From Deltaproteobacteria bacterium (lineage in GTDB: Bacteria; Myxococcota_A; Polyangia; Haliangiales; Haliangiaceae), in NCBI GenBank assembly GCA_013813765.1, contig JACCRC010000320.1:1-55290 (forward strand): a stretch of DNA of 55,290 bases, read 5' to 3'. The notes under the pieces are model-generated. The model made no database searches. It saw nothing but the letters and a program-made list of their open reading frames with translations, and was not told the origin of the DNA. A program made the translations under genes and the position numbers. Below, one piece after another: positions 16,745 to 25,518 of the stretch (position 1 is its first letter; the number at the start of each line of letters is the position of its first letter).

Positions 16745-17599
16745 TTACGGGGCCGTTGCCGTCACGATCCACGTCGACGATCCGGCGAACACGCCATCCG
16801 CTCGCACGAAGGGGGCGAGCACCGCGCGGATCGCGGTCTCGATCTCTGCACGGCGGGCGATGCCAGCCTCGCCGGCGAGGCGCACGAGCTCGCCGGCAGG
16901 TCCGAGCGACAGCGCGAACTCGGTCGCAGCGTCGACGTTGTTTCCCAGTCGCATCGGTGCGTCGCTGCGCGAAAAGCCGATGTCGGTGAATCCAGCGGCG
17001 GCCAGCTGGTCACTGACGACGTCTGCGCTCGCCATCGAAAATGGACCGGGGCCGCAGGTGATCTGATCGCCCTTGTCAGGATCGCCGAGCAGGTCGCGGA
17101 CGACTTGCTCGGAGACCGCGACGCCTTCGTTCGCCGCCTTGCTGCGCCACACGACCATGCACAGCCGACCACCCGAGCGCAGCGCCGCGCGGACGTTGCG
17201 AAGAGCGATCACGGGACTCGCGAAGAACATCATGCCCATGCGCGAGTACGCCGCGTCGAACGGTCCGCCGGGGACGCGCGCCTGAACATCGGCCACGTCG
17301 AACGACGCATTCGCGACGTGCGCTGCCTCGGCACGCGCAGCCTCGATGAAGCGAGGTGCAGCATCGATGCCGACCACTCGCCCCGTCGGACCGACGCGGC
17401 GAGCGAGCTCGATCGTGGTGTCGCCGAAGCCGCACCCGAGATCGACGATGCGCTCGCCGGCTGACGGGGCGAGCCGTTCGATTGCACGTACGCCGTGGAT
17501 TCCGAGGTTCGTGACGAGCAAGTCGCGGAACTGCACGAACTTGTCGAACAGCACGGTGTTCCAGGCTTCGATCGCTTCGGCATTGGGCATCTGGGTCAT
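16745..17599 (-). CDS. Class I SAM-dependent methyltransferase (UbiE/methyltransferase-11 type)
   Basis: This gene encodes 284 residues. IVDLGCGFGDTTIELARRVG is motif I of class I methyltransferases, and VVGIDAAPRFIEAARAEA is the acidic strand-2 region. The C-terminal half (GPGPFSMASADVVSDQLAAA) resembles the substrate-binding part of small-molecule methyltransferases annotated with UbiE. The start chosen is ATG 17599; a TTG at 17647 would overlap the upstream stop codon (TTGA) and add 16 Cys/Pro-containing residues that do not look like part of the fold. It lies 44 bases downstream of the large ATPase gene and is probably co-transcribed with it. Confidence 0.85.
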   Translation of the reverse strand: MTQMPNAEAIEAWNTVLFDKFVQFRDLLVTNLGIHGVRAIERLAPSAGERIVDLGCGFGDTTIELARRVGPTGRVVGIDAAPRFIEAARAEAAHVANASFDVADVQARVPGGPFDAAYSRMGMMFFASPVIALRNVRAALRSGGRLCMVVWRSKAANEGVAVSEQVVRDLLGDPDKGDQITCGPGPFSMASADVVSDQLAAAGFTDIGFSRSDAPMRLGNNVDAATEFALSLGPAGELVRLAGEAGIARRAEIETAIRAVLAPFVRADGVFAGSSTWIVTATAP

Positions 17600-17643
17600 A
17601 CAAGTCACTGGCGTGACTCGACATGGAACGAAATGTTCCGTGC

Positions 17644-20600
17644 TCAAACCCCCGAATATCCAGGCGTTTGCCGCAGGACTCGGTCCGGCACGTACGAGCA
17701 GTAGGTACCCGTTTTCACCGCCGCGGTCAGGTGGCGGCCGAGCTCCTCGCTCGCTTCGCCGACGCGCCGGAGTGCATCGGTGATGCGGCGCTGCACGTTG
17801 ATCCGCGCGCGCTCGGCGGCCTTCCCGACGCGACGATCGCGACCGCCGAGCCCCGCGGCGCGCGCGAGCTCCGCCTCGAGGGCTTCGAGCTCGTCGCGGG
17901 TCCGCTCAGCGCGCGCGGTGTTGTTCCAGCTCTCGGCCTCCTCGAGCGTCTCGCGCAGCTCCACGATGCGCGCCTTGTACGCGCGCTTTGCCTCCGCATC
18001 GAGTACTTCGCCGGAATCGCCAGCATCGACGAGCTCTGCACCTACCAGGTCGAGGACGTGGAGCTCGCGATTGGGTTCGGCAATGAGCTTCGCGAGCATC
18101 TCGAGTCCGCGACTCGACTTGAGCCGAACGCCGGCACCGAGACCCTCGACGACCCACGTGTCGCCATCGGCGCGGAGCTGCACGCTCGGCGTGGGGGTGG
18201 AGTCCTCGATGATCGGCGGCGTGAGCGCAGGCGTGGCGAGCGAGGACTCCGCCGCTCGGATCCGCTTCTCGAGCATCATCCCGATCGCATCGTTGATCTC
18301 GCGAGCGCGCGCGAGCAGCCGCCGGGGTTCCGCACCGCGTTCGCCCGATGCGATCAGGATTCGCGCGTAGTCGAGGTGAATCCAGGCCTCGCACGGGCGT
18401 GCATGGATGCGCGTCAGCAGCGCGACGCCGCTCTCGTAGTGGCGGGTTGCTGCCGCGAGATTACCGAGCGTCGCGGCGAGCTGCATCGCGGCATGCGCCA
18501 TCGGCCGATCCGCCGCGTAGCCATGGTTGTGGAGCGCTGGGAGCGGGGGATCCTCGGTCGAGACCCAGGAATACAACGCGCTCGCGCCCTCGCGATCACC
18601 GAGCTCCCACGCGACCTCTGCCGCCATCGTCGCGAGGTGAGGCAGTTGCTGTAGCCGTACTGCCTCGAAGAATCGCCCGTCGGCCGCAGACGTCCGGGAT
18701 TCGTCGAGTCGCCCGAGACGCTGGTGGATCGTGGCCATCATGTCCGCGGCCCGCTCATCTCCGCCGAATCGCTCGTACCGGTGTCGGTTGCGATCGAGCG
18801 CCGCATCGTCGCCCTTCAGCCGCGACGCGAGAAAGTCGTGTCCTGCAGACGCATGGAGGTCGAAGAACGTGTCGCCGACGTCTCGCGCGAGCGCTCGCGC
18901 TTCCTCGAAATGAGCCGCGTGGTCGGCGAACCGACCTGTCAGCAGTGCGACCAGCGCACGGAGCATCGCTGACGGCCAGCGCGCCCGCGGGATCCGGAGG
19001 CGATCGACCATCGCGTCGTACTCGGTCCGATGGAGCTCGACTCCGGCGAGGTTCGCGAGCTCGGCGTGATCGAAGGCCAACCGGTGGTGGGAGCGGAGCT
19101 GGATCAGCGGCTCGTCGAACCGCTTCGCTAGCGCGAGGACTTCCTCGTTGAGCGGACGTCGCTCGTTCGGCGACGCGAACGGCAGGAGTGCACTGAGCGC
19201 CGCATAGATCACGTCGAGCAGCGTGCGCTCGTCACCGAGCCGCCGCGCCATCTCGATCGCATCGCGCGCGATTCCCATCGGAGGACGCGCGTCGGCCGCA
19301 GGGGTCAGCGCCCCGCCGAGCCTTGCAAGGAGACGAGCCCGCAGGGACGAATCACCAGGAGGCAGCGCGGCGAGCGCCTCCTCGAGGAGATTCACGAGGA
19401 TCGGATCTGTGTAGCCCGGCGAGTAGCCCAGGCCGTACGTCAGCGCTGCGCGCGCGAGGAGCTCCGGCGATGCGAGCGTACGCGCGATGGCCGCAGCCTC
19501 GCGCGCGGCTTCCTTGCCCTGCTCGGCTCCCCCGAGGATGAGCACCTCCGCGAGCAAACGCTGCAGCTCGTATCGCGCTTGCTGGTTGGAGGGTGGCGCG
19601 ATCGAGAGCACGCGCTGGATCAGCGCGGCTGCTGGTTCGAACGCGAGCTGGCGGCGCGCGAGCTCGGCCGCTTGCTGGGCGGTTTCTGCAGCCCGCGCAC
19701 CATGGTTCGCACCGGCATCGAGGAGGTGATGCGCGATCTCGGCGAGCGGACGCTCCGGCTCGCGCTCGAGAGCATCGGCGACCGCGAGATGCAACTCGCG
19801 CCGCAGCAGCGTCGGGATATCCGCGTGCAAGGTCTCGGCGATGAGCCCGTGCGCGAACGCGAAGCGTCCCGCTGCTCGCTCGACGAGCACACCCAGCTCG
19901 ACGGCCGAATGCAGCGCGCCGAGCACATCCTGGGGCGGGCGTCGGGTCACGTCAGCGACCGTCGATGCCGACACCTCGCGTCCCATCACCGCGGCAGCCT
20001 CGAGCACCGGAGCGAGGTCCGCGGGCACGGCGCGCAGGTGCTCGCGAATCGCATTGCGAACGCTCGCGGGGATCTGACCTGTTGCACCGCGCCGGGCGAA
20101 CACGCGCAGCAGCTCGACGGCGAACAGCGGGTTTCCCTCGCTCCGCTCGTAGACGGCGGCGGCCGCCTGCGCATCGACGGCGAGGGAGGAGTCCGAAGCC
20201 GCGATCGCCGCGACGTCGGCGGGGCCCAGCCGGCGCGGGTGGATCACGCGCGCATCCCGCGCGATGCGATCGAGCAGCGCGCCCGCCGCGGGTGTCACGC
20301 GCGCCTCGACATCACGATAGGTACCGACGACGAGGAGCTTCGCCCCGCGCAGCTGACTCGCGATGAACGCGAGGAGGTGGAGCGACGGTTCGTCGGCCGC
20401 GTGCAGATCCTCGAGGACGATCGCCAGTGGCCGATCGGTCGCGGCGTTCAGCACGTGACGCGTGACCGCGTCGAACGTGAGGAACCGATCCTCGGCGGTC
20501 GCAGGCGCTGCGACCGTCAGGTCGCCACGGACTCGCGCGACGTACGGTGTGGTGACGGGCTCTCTCAGTGAACGCAGCACCTGCGTCCACGGCCAGTACG

Positions 20601-20811
20601 GCGGCGCACCTCCTGCCTCCCATGCGCGACCCCACAGGACATCCATCTCCGTGCCGATGGAGCGCGCGAGCTCCTCGACGAGACGGCTCTTTCCGATGCC
20701 CGGCTCGCCGACGACGAGCACACAGCTACCGCTGCCGATGCGAGCGTCGTCGGCCGCCTCCACGAGCGCCCGGAGCTCTGCATCCCTGCCGACCAGCGGC
20801 CCCCGTGCCAT
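17644..20811 (-). CDS. Large AAA-type ATPase (AAA_16/STAND-like) with TPR-like middle and coiled-coil tail
   Basis: This gene encodes 1055 residues. Residues 1-330 form an AAA_16/STAND-type NTPase: PLVGRDAEL, Walker A GEPGIGKS (35-42), and Walker B AIVLEDLHAADEPS (about 129-142). The middle (about 380-830) is Ala/Leu/Arg-rich and helical, as in TPR/MalT-like sensor regions. The last 200 residues contain a small domain (LKSSRGLEMLAKLIAEPNRE) followed by a strongly charged coiled coil and a conserved-looking end, VKTGTYCSYVPD. There is no LuxR-type DNA-binding domain, and an N-terminal kinase domain, seen in some relatives, is absent. It is probably a signal-integrating ATPase. The methyltransferase follows directly. 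Confidence 0.85.
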   Translation of the reverse strand: MARGPLVGRDAELRALVEAADDARIGSGSCVLVVGEPGIGKSRLVEELARSIGTEMDVLWGRAWEAGGAPPYWPWTQVLRSLREPVTTPYVARVRGDLTVAAPATAEDRFLTFDAVTRHVLNAATDRPLAIVLEDLHAADEPSLHLLAFIASQLRGAKLLVVGTYRDVEARVTPAAGALLDRIARDARVIHPRRLGPADVAAIAASDSSLAVDAQAAAAVYERSEGNPLFAVELLRVFARRGATGQIPASVRNAIREHLRAVPADLAPVLEAAAVMGREVSASTVADVTRRPPQDVLGALHSAVELGVLVERAAGRFAFAHGLIAETLHADIPTLLRRELHLAVADALEREPERPLAEIAHHLLDAGANHGARAAETAQQAAELARRQLAFEPAAALIQRVLSIAPPSNQQARYELQRLLAEVLILGGAEQGKEAAREAAAIARTLASPELLARAALTYGLGYSPGYTDPILVNLLEEALAALPPGDSSLRARLLARLGGALTPAADARPPMGIARDAIEMARRLGDERTLLDVIYAALSALLPFASPNERRPLNEEVLALAKRFDEPLIQLRSHHRLAFDHAELANLAGVELHRTEYDAMVDRLRIPRARWPSAMLRALVALLTGRFADHAAHFEEARALARDVGDTFFDLHASAGHDFLASRLKGDDAALDRNRHRYERFGGDERAADMMATIHQRLGRLDESRTSAADGRFFEAVRLQQLPHLATMAAEVAWELGDREGASALYSWVSTEDPPLPALHNHGYAADRPMAHAAMQLAATLGNLAAATRHYESGVALLTRIHARPCEAWIHLDYARILIASGERGAEPRRLLARAREINDAIGMMLEKRIRAAESSLATPALTPPIIEDSTPTPSVQLRADGDTWVVEGLGAGVRLKSSRGLEMLAKLIAEPNRELHVLDLVGAELVDAGDSGEVLDAEAKRAYKARIVELRETLEEAESWNNTARAERTRDELEALEAELARAAGLGGRDRRVGKAAERARINVQRRITDALRRVGEASEELGRHLTAAVKTGTYCSYVPDRVLRQTPGYSGV

Positions 20812-20829
20812 CAGTGCACTGTAACGCGA

Positions 20830-21309
20830 TCACTTCTTCGCCGCGCGAGCGCCCGACACGATGCGCTGGACGTCCTTCTTGAACTGCACCTTGTCCACCT
20901 GCAGTCCGTTGAGGATCGTGGCGCCAGCGCGCGTCAAGCCCGCCATTCCAACCGCTTCCTTGATCTCTTCCTCGCTCGCACCGTTGAGCCGAGCGGCCTC
21001 GGTGTGGAAGTAAATGCAGTACTCGCACGGCGCCGCCGCGGCGACCGCGAGGCCGATGAGCTCCTTGGTCTTGCCGTCGAGCTTCGTGGTGGGGTTCATC
21101 TGGAACGTGGTCACGCCGTGCCACCAGTTCGCGACGAGCGCCTGCGGCAGCTGCTTCACGAAGTCAGGAACGAACCCGAGGGTCTTCTGGACCTCCGCGG
21201 TGACCGTTGCCATCGGCGAGCCGACGGCGGGGGTACCAGCGCGGTTCTCCGCGGCAGCGACCGTGGTGAGCGAGGCGACGATGGCGAACGAGAGAGCGAG
21301 CTTGTTCAT
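20830..21309 (-). CDS. Secreted carboxymuconolactone decarboxylase/AhpD-like protein
   Basis: This gene encodes 159 residues. The signal peptide MNKLALSFAIVASLTTVAAA implies export. The core APCEYCIYFHTEAARLNGAS holds the C-x-x-C of the AhpD-type peroxidase/disulfide reductase fold with the neighbouring His, and EEEIKEAVGMAGLTRAGATI is the following helix of the CMD domain. It may reduce peroxides in the periplasm, but partners are not visible. ATG 21309 has AAGGA nine bases upstream, whereas the longer open frame (to 21609) lies antisense to the divergent lipoprotein gene. The ATPase gene begins 18 bases downstream. Confidence 0.88.
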   Translation of the reverse strand: MNKLALSFAIVASLTTVAAAENRAGTPAVGSPMATVTAEVQKTLGFVPDFVKQLPQALVANWWHGVTTFQMNPTTKLDGKTKELIGLAVAAAAPCEYCIYFHTEAARLNGASEEEIKEAVGMAGLTRAGATILNGLQVDKVQFKKDVQRIVSGARAAKK

Positions 21310-21340
21310 CGGAATGTCCTTGGTAAGTTCATCTGCAAGG

Positions 21341-21372
21341 CGTTCCGGCGGGCGGAACAAATCGTTCCGCCG
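21341..21372. promoter_or_regulatory. Clustered GGAAC/GTTCC half-sites between divergent genes (candidate operator)
   Basis: The 151-base divergent intergenic region contains GTTCC-GGCGGGC-GGAAC directly followed by AAATC and GTTCC. The last two half-sites form an 8-bp perfect inverted repeat, GGCGGAAC-AAATC-GTTCCGCC. It lies 32-63 bases upstream of the AhpD-like start and about 90 bases from the divergent EEP lipoprotein. This geometry fits a dimeric repressor or activator that could act on one or both genes. No regulator gene is adjacent. Confidence 0.4.
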
Positions 21373-21460
21373 GCATCGGCGGGCGGCGAGCGGCAACGGA
21401 CAGCAACGTCGCGGCGATGGTGATCCGACGCGCGAGACGGGTGCTTCACTGATCGGAAGC

Positions 21461-22315
21461 ATGAACCGCCGGGTATTCGCGCTCCCTGTTCTGGCCCTCG
21501 TGGGTTGTCTGCACCACGCCATCCCCAAGGACCGCAGTGTCGAGACCACGCTCGCGACGCCGGGTGTCGCGGCTCCACTGACCACACCGCTGCGTGTGGT
21601 GACGTTCAACGTGTACAGCCGGCCGGGTCACGAGATCGCGAAGGCGTTGCGGACCGATCGCGAGCTGCGACACGCGGACGTCATCATCATCGTGGAGGCT
21701 CATCGCGGCGCGACGGATCCGTGCAGCTCGGCCTGCGCGGTCGCGAAGGAGCTGGGGTTCCACGCGGTGTTCGCCCCGGGTCACGTGCAAGGCGATGGTC
21801 CCGACGGCGTCGCGATCGTATCGCGCGTGCCGATCCGTTCGGCCGAGGTGATCGAACTGCCGCAGTTCGACGTCCACTGGAACGACGGCCGGCGAATCGC
21901 GATGGCGGCGACGATCGATGTCGAGGGCAAACCGGTCACCGTCTACGCGGTCCACCTCGAGAACCGCGTCACCGTGGCCCAGCGGCGGCGCCAGATGATG
22001 CCGGTGATCGAGCACGCGAAGCGCCGATCCACACCGGTGATCATCGCCGGTGACTTCAATACGAGCCCCTTCACGTGGATCAACCACGCCATCCCGGTCC
22101 CCACGGGGACGCAGGACGATCGCTTCGAGGAGCTGCTGCGTGCGCACGGGTTCGACACTCCGACAGCGGAGAGCGGTGCCACCAGCCGATACCTCGGGAT
22201 GAAGCTCGACGCCATCTACACGCGCGGCTTCGACGTCGGCAGGTTCGCGGTCTCCGATGGCAGCGCGATCTCGGACCACCTCGCGCTGTGGGCGAACATG
22301 ACGCTGCGCCGATAG
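21461..22315 (+). CDS. Endonuclease/exonuclease/phosphatase (EEP)-family lipoprotein
   Basis: This gene encodes 284 residues. The signal peptide MNRRVFALPVLALVGC has a lipobox. The EEP fold is marked by LRVVTFNVYSRPG (metal-binding Asn), VIIIVEAHRG (catalytic Glu), VYAVHLEN (His), VIIAGDFNTSP (Asp/Asn) and the terminal SDHLALWANM (Asp-His pair). Members hydrolyse phosphodiesters or phosphomonoesters of nucleic acids, lipids or nucleotides; an exported lipoprotein form suggests an extracellular phosphoester substrate. The start at 21461 begins the signal peptide. Its stop codon abuts that of leuB on the other strand with no spacer. Confidence 0.88.
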   Translation: MNRRVFALPVLALVGCLHHAIPKDRSVETTLATPGVAAPLTTPLRVVTFNVYSRPGHEIAKALRTDRELRHADVIIIVEAHRGATDPCSSACAVAKELGFHAVFAPGHVQGDGPDGVAIVSRVPIRSAEVIELPQFDVHWNDGRRIAMAATIDVEGKPVTVYAVHLENRVTVAQRRRQMMPVIEHAKRRSTPVIIAGDFNTSPFTWINHAIPVPTGTQDDRFEELLRAHGFDTPTAESGATSRYLGMKLDAIYTRGFDVGRFAVSDGSAISDHLALWANMTLRR

Positions 22316-23416
22316 CTAGGACGCGCGCTCGACCGCGGTCTCCTCACCGAGCGCGGTGCGGATGAGGCGGCCGAGCTCCGAGGTCGAGAGTGGCCGCTCG
22401 ATCGGCGACGCGATGTCGGCGGTGCGCGCGCCGGCGGCGATCACGTCATCGACCGCGCGCTCGACAGCGGCGGCTTCTTCCTCCAGACCGAGCGAGTGGC
22501 GGAGCAGCAGCGCGGCGCTGAGGATCGTGCCGATCGGATTCGCGACGCCCTTGCCCGCGATGTCGGGGGCCGAGCCGTGGATCGGCTCGTAGAGGCCACA
22601 GCGGCTGTCGCCGAGCGAGGCGCTCGGGCAGAGGCCGAGCGAGCCGGGGATGACGGCGGCCTCGTCGGTGAGGATGTCGCCGAACATGTTCTCGGTGACC
22701 ACGACATCGAACGAGCGCGCGTGCGTGATCAGGCGCATCGCGCACGAATCGACGAGCTGGTGCTCGAGCGCGACATCGGAATAGCCGGCGGAGATCTCGA
22801 CCGCGATCTCGCGCCACAGGCGTGACGACTCGAGCACGTTCGCCTTGTCGACGGACGTCACGCGCTTCTTGCGCCCGCGCGCGAGCTTGAACGCGAGCGT
22901 GACGATCCGGTGGATCTCGTCCTCGCGGTACTCGAGCGTGTCGACGGCGCGGCGGTGAAGGTGCCCGTCCTCGCGGAACTTCGGCCAGCCGAAGTAGAGG
23001 CCGCCGGTCAGCTCGCGCACGAACATGATGTCGACGTTCGCGATGCGATCTGCCTTGAGCGGCGACACGTGGGCGAGCGCGGGGTGCACGCGCACGGGGC
23101 GGAGGTTCGCGTAGAGGCCGAGCGCCTTGCGAATGCCGAGCAGGCCCTGCTCGGGACGCACACTCGCCTTCGGGTTGTCCCACTTCGGACCGCCGACGGC
23201 GCCGAGCAGGACCGCATCGGAGCGCTGCGCCGCGAGGAGGGTGGAAGTGGGCAGGGCCTGACCGGTCGCATCGATGGCGGCGCCGCCGATCAGGTGCTCG
23301 GTGAACGTGAGCTGATGACCGAACCGCGCAGCAACGAGCTCGAGGACCGCACGTGCTTCGTGCACGACCTCGGGGCCGATGCCATCACCCGGTAGCAAGA
23401 CGATCGTGGCCTTCAT
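22316..23416 (-). CDS. leuB: 3-isopropylmalate dehydrogenase
   Basis: This gene encodes 366 residues. It oxidises and decarboxylates 3-isopropylmalate (leucine pathway) and is expected to act also on the methyl-analogue made from citramalate (isoleucine pathway). The N-terminal VLLPGDGIGPEVVHEARAVL, the substrate loop around GGPKWDNP, ELTGGLYFGWPK, DKANVLESSRLWRE, and the NAD-binding EPIHGSAPDIAGKGVANPIG are all present. It has the usual length. ATG 23416 is preceded by AAAGGA. It overlaps the end of cimA by 32 bases and is the last gene of the operon; its stop touches the convergent EEP gene, so there is no room for a dedicated terminator. Confidence 0.97.
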   Translation of the reverse strand: MKATIVLLPGDGIGPEVVHEARAVLELVAARFGHQLTFTEHLIGGAAIDATGQALPTSTLLAAQRSDAVLLGAVGGPKWDNPKASVRPEQGLLGIRKALGLYANLRPVRVHPALAHVSPLKADRIANVDIMFVRELTGGLYFGWPKFREDGHLHRRAVDTLEYREDEIHRIVTLAFKLARGRKKRVTSVDKANVLESSRLWREIAVEISAGYSDVALEHQLVDSCAMRLITHARSFDVVVTENMFGDILTDEAAVIPGSLGLCPSASLGDSRCGLYEPIHGSAPDIAGKGVANPIGTILSAALLLRHSLGLEEEAAAVERAVDDVIAAGARTADIASPIERPLSTSELGRLIRTALGEETAVERAS

Positions 23417-24965
23417 CTGATTCCTTTCGCGTTGCTCGTGCGAGCCAGAGCCCGTGCTCGATGCCATCGACGAGCGCCGTCAGCGACGCCTCGACGATGC
23501 TGGGAGACGCTCCAACGGTGGTCCATCGGTCGCGCCGGTTGCCGTGATCGATCAGGACGCGCGTGACGGCGTTCGTGCCCTCGCGCCCGTCGATGATGCG
23601 GACCTTGTAGTCCTCGAGGTGGATCGACTCGACGGCCGGGTACACGGCGACGAGTGCCTTGCGCAGCGCCGCGTCGAGCGCGCTGACCGGACCGTTGCCC
23701 TCGGCCGCGGTGTGGACGATCTGGCCCTTCACGCGGACCTTCACGGCCGCGTCGGCGTAGCCGTTGCCGAGCATCACCTTGTAGTCGACGAGCTCGAAGG
23801 GCGCGAAGTAGCTCGGCTGGCGCCGACGCATCATCAGCGCGACGGCCGCTTCAGCCGATTCGAACGAGGCGCCCTCGGCCTCGCGCTCCTTCACCGTCGT
23901 GAGCACGTCCGCCGCGGTGATGCCGTGCTCCTCGGCGAACGCATCCACGTTCGCCTTGCCCGACAGCTCGCTGATCACGAATCGCGTGCGATTGCCGACG
24001 CGCGCGGGGTCGACGTGCTCGTACGCGCGCGGCGCACGGCGGACCGCGGCGACGTGGACGCCGCCCTTGTGCGCGAACGCGCTGCGGCCGAAGTACGGCG
24101 CGTGCTCGTCGAAGGACAGGTTCGCGATCTCCGCGGCAAACCGCGCGACCCGACCGAGATCCGCGAGCGAGCCAGGGCGCAGGCATCGCCGCCCGAGCTT
24201 TAGCTCGAGATCCGGGATGAGGGTCGTCAGGTTCGCATTCCCGCAGCGCTCGCCGTAGCCGTTGAGCGTGCCCTGCACCTGCGTCGCGCCGGCGCGCACC
24301 GCCGCGAGCGAGTTCGCGACCGCGCAGCCACCGTCGTCGTGCGCGTGGATGCCGATCGCGACCGTGATCTCCGCAGCGACGAGGCGCACCCGGTCATCGA
24401 CTTCCCACGGCAACGAGCCGCCGTTGGTATCGCACAGCACGACCGCCTCCGCGCCGCCGCGCTCCGCGGCTTCGAGTGTCGCGATCGCGTAGGCAAGATC
24501 CTCGCGCGCGCCGTCGAAGAAGTGTTCGGCGTCGTAGATGACGCGACGGCCATTCGCGCGCAGGTAGCGCACGCTATCCTCGATCATCGCGAGGTTCTCG
24601 TCGGGCGTGGTGCGCAGCACCTGCTGCACGTGCACGAGCGACGTCTTGCCGAAGATCGTGCAGGCGCGTGCGCCGGACTCGAGCAGGGCGGCGAGGTTCG
24701 CGTCGTCCTCGGGCCGCGTGCCGGCGCGCCGCGTGGCGCCGAAAGCGGTCAGCGTCGTCTTGTGCCAGTCCATGTCGCGCGCGCGGCGAAACAGCTCGGC
24801 GTCCTTCGGATTCGATCCGGGCCATCCGCCCTCGACGAACGCGACGCCGAGCGCATCGAGCTGCTCCGCGATCTGCAGCTTGTCGGAGACCGCGAGCGAG
24901 ATGCCCTCGCGCTGGGTGCCGTCGCGAAGGGTGGTGTCGTAGATGGTGAGCTCAGCGTTGCTCAT
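23385..24965 (-). CDS. cimA: (R)-citramalate synthase
   Basis: This gene encodes 526 residues. It condenses acetyl-CoA with pyruvate, the entry to threonine-independent isoleucine synthesis. The TIM barrel begins IYDTTLRDGTQREGISLAVS with the catalytic Arg-Asp; metal ligands are in IGIHAHDDGGCAVANS, and HKGGVHVAAVRRAPRAYEHV is typical of the long CimA type rather than LeuA. The C-terminal allosteric domain is recognisable from VHTAAEGNGPVSALDAALRK and should respond to isoleucine. The start ATG at 24965 overlaps leuD by 14 bases. The long CimA and LeuA paralogues in one operon indicate that Ile and Leu synthesis share LeuCDB. Confidence 0.94.
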   Translation of the reverse strand: MSNAELTIYDTTLRDGTQREGISLAVSDKLQIAEQLDALGVAFVEGGWPGSNPKDAELFRRARDMDWHKTTLTAFGATRRAGTRPEDDANLAALLESGARACTIFGKTSLVHVQQVLRTTPDENLAMIEDSVRYLRANGRRVIYDAEHFFDGAREDLAYAIATLEAAERGGAEAVVLCDTNGGSLPWEVDDRVRLVAAEITVAIGIHAHDDGGCAVANSLAAVRAGATQVQGTLNGYGERCGNANLTTLIPDLELKLGRRCLRPGSLADLGRVARFAAEIANLSFDEHAPYFGRSAFAHKGGVHVAAVRRAPRAYEHVDPARVGNRTRFVISELSGKANVDAFAEEHGITAADVLTTVKEREAEGASFESAEAAVALMMRRRQPSYFAPFELVDYKVMLGNGYADAAVKVRVKGQIVHTAAEGNGPVSALDAALRKALVAVYPAVESIHLEDYKVRIIDGREGTNAVTRVLIDHGNRRDRWTTVGASPSIVEASLTALVDGIEHGLWLARATRKESDEGHDRLATG

Positions 24966-25518
24966 ACGCGTTGATCCGATCGGCAAAGGAGAGGATGTAG
25001 CCGAGCTCGTCGAGCCCGCTCGCGAGGCAGTGCTTCGCGAACGGATCGATCGCGAACGCGACCCAGCTGTTGTCGGGGAGCGACACCCGCCCGGCCGCGA
25101 GGTCGACCGTGAGCTCGAGCCCCGGGTTCTGCTCGAGCGCGAGCTCGATCCGGACGCACGCGGCTTCGGGAAGTGCGACCGGGAGCAGTCCGTTCTTCGT
25201 CGCGTTCTCCTTGAAGATGTCGGCGAACGAGCGCGCGATCACCGCCCGAAACCCGAAGTCCACGAGCGCCCACGGCGCGTGCTCGCGCGACGAGCCGCAG
25301 CCAAAGTTCGTGCCCGTGACAAGGATCTGCGCGCCCGCCGCACTCGGCTGCAGCAGCGGGAATCCCGGACGCGTGCGCCAGTCGGCGAACAGGTGCTCGC
25401 CAAGGCCCGTCTTCTTGGTCCCCTTCAGGAACCGCGCGGGAATGATCTGATCGGTATCGACATCGTCGGCGGTCAGGATCACCGCCCGCGACTTGAGCGT
25501 GGCGAACGGCGTCTTCAC
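24952..25518 (-). CDS. leuD: 3-isopropylmalate dehydratase small subunit
   Basis: This gene encodes 188 residues. It carries the swivelling domain that, with LeuC, isomerises 2- to 3-isopropylmalate. The signature [18 protein letters not shown] and [17 protein letters not shown] are both present; the latter is the conserved substrate-binding loop. The GTG start (25516-25518) overlaps the leuC TGA as GTGA, and a strong GGGAGGT site precedes it, so translation is coupled. An open frame continuing upstream of the GTG is antisense or out-of-frame to leuC and not coding. Confidence 0.96.
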   Translation of the reverse strand: MKTPFATLKSRAVILTADDVDTDQIIPARFLKGTKKTGLGEHLFADWRTRPGFPLLQPSAAGAQILVTGTNFGCGSSREHAPWALVDFGFRAVIARSFADIFKENATKNGLLPVALPEAACVRIELALEQNPGLELTVDLAAGRVSLPDNSWVAFAIDPFAKHCLASGLDELGYILSFADRINAYEQR

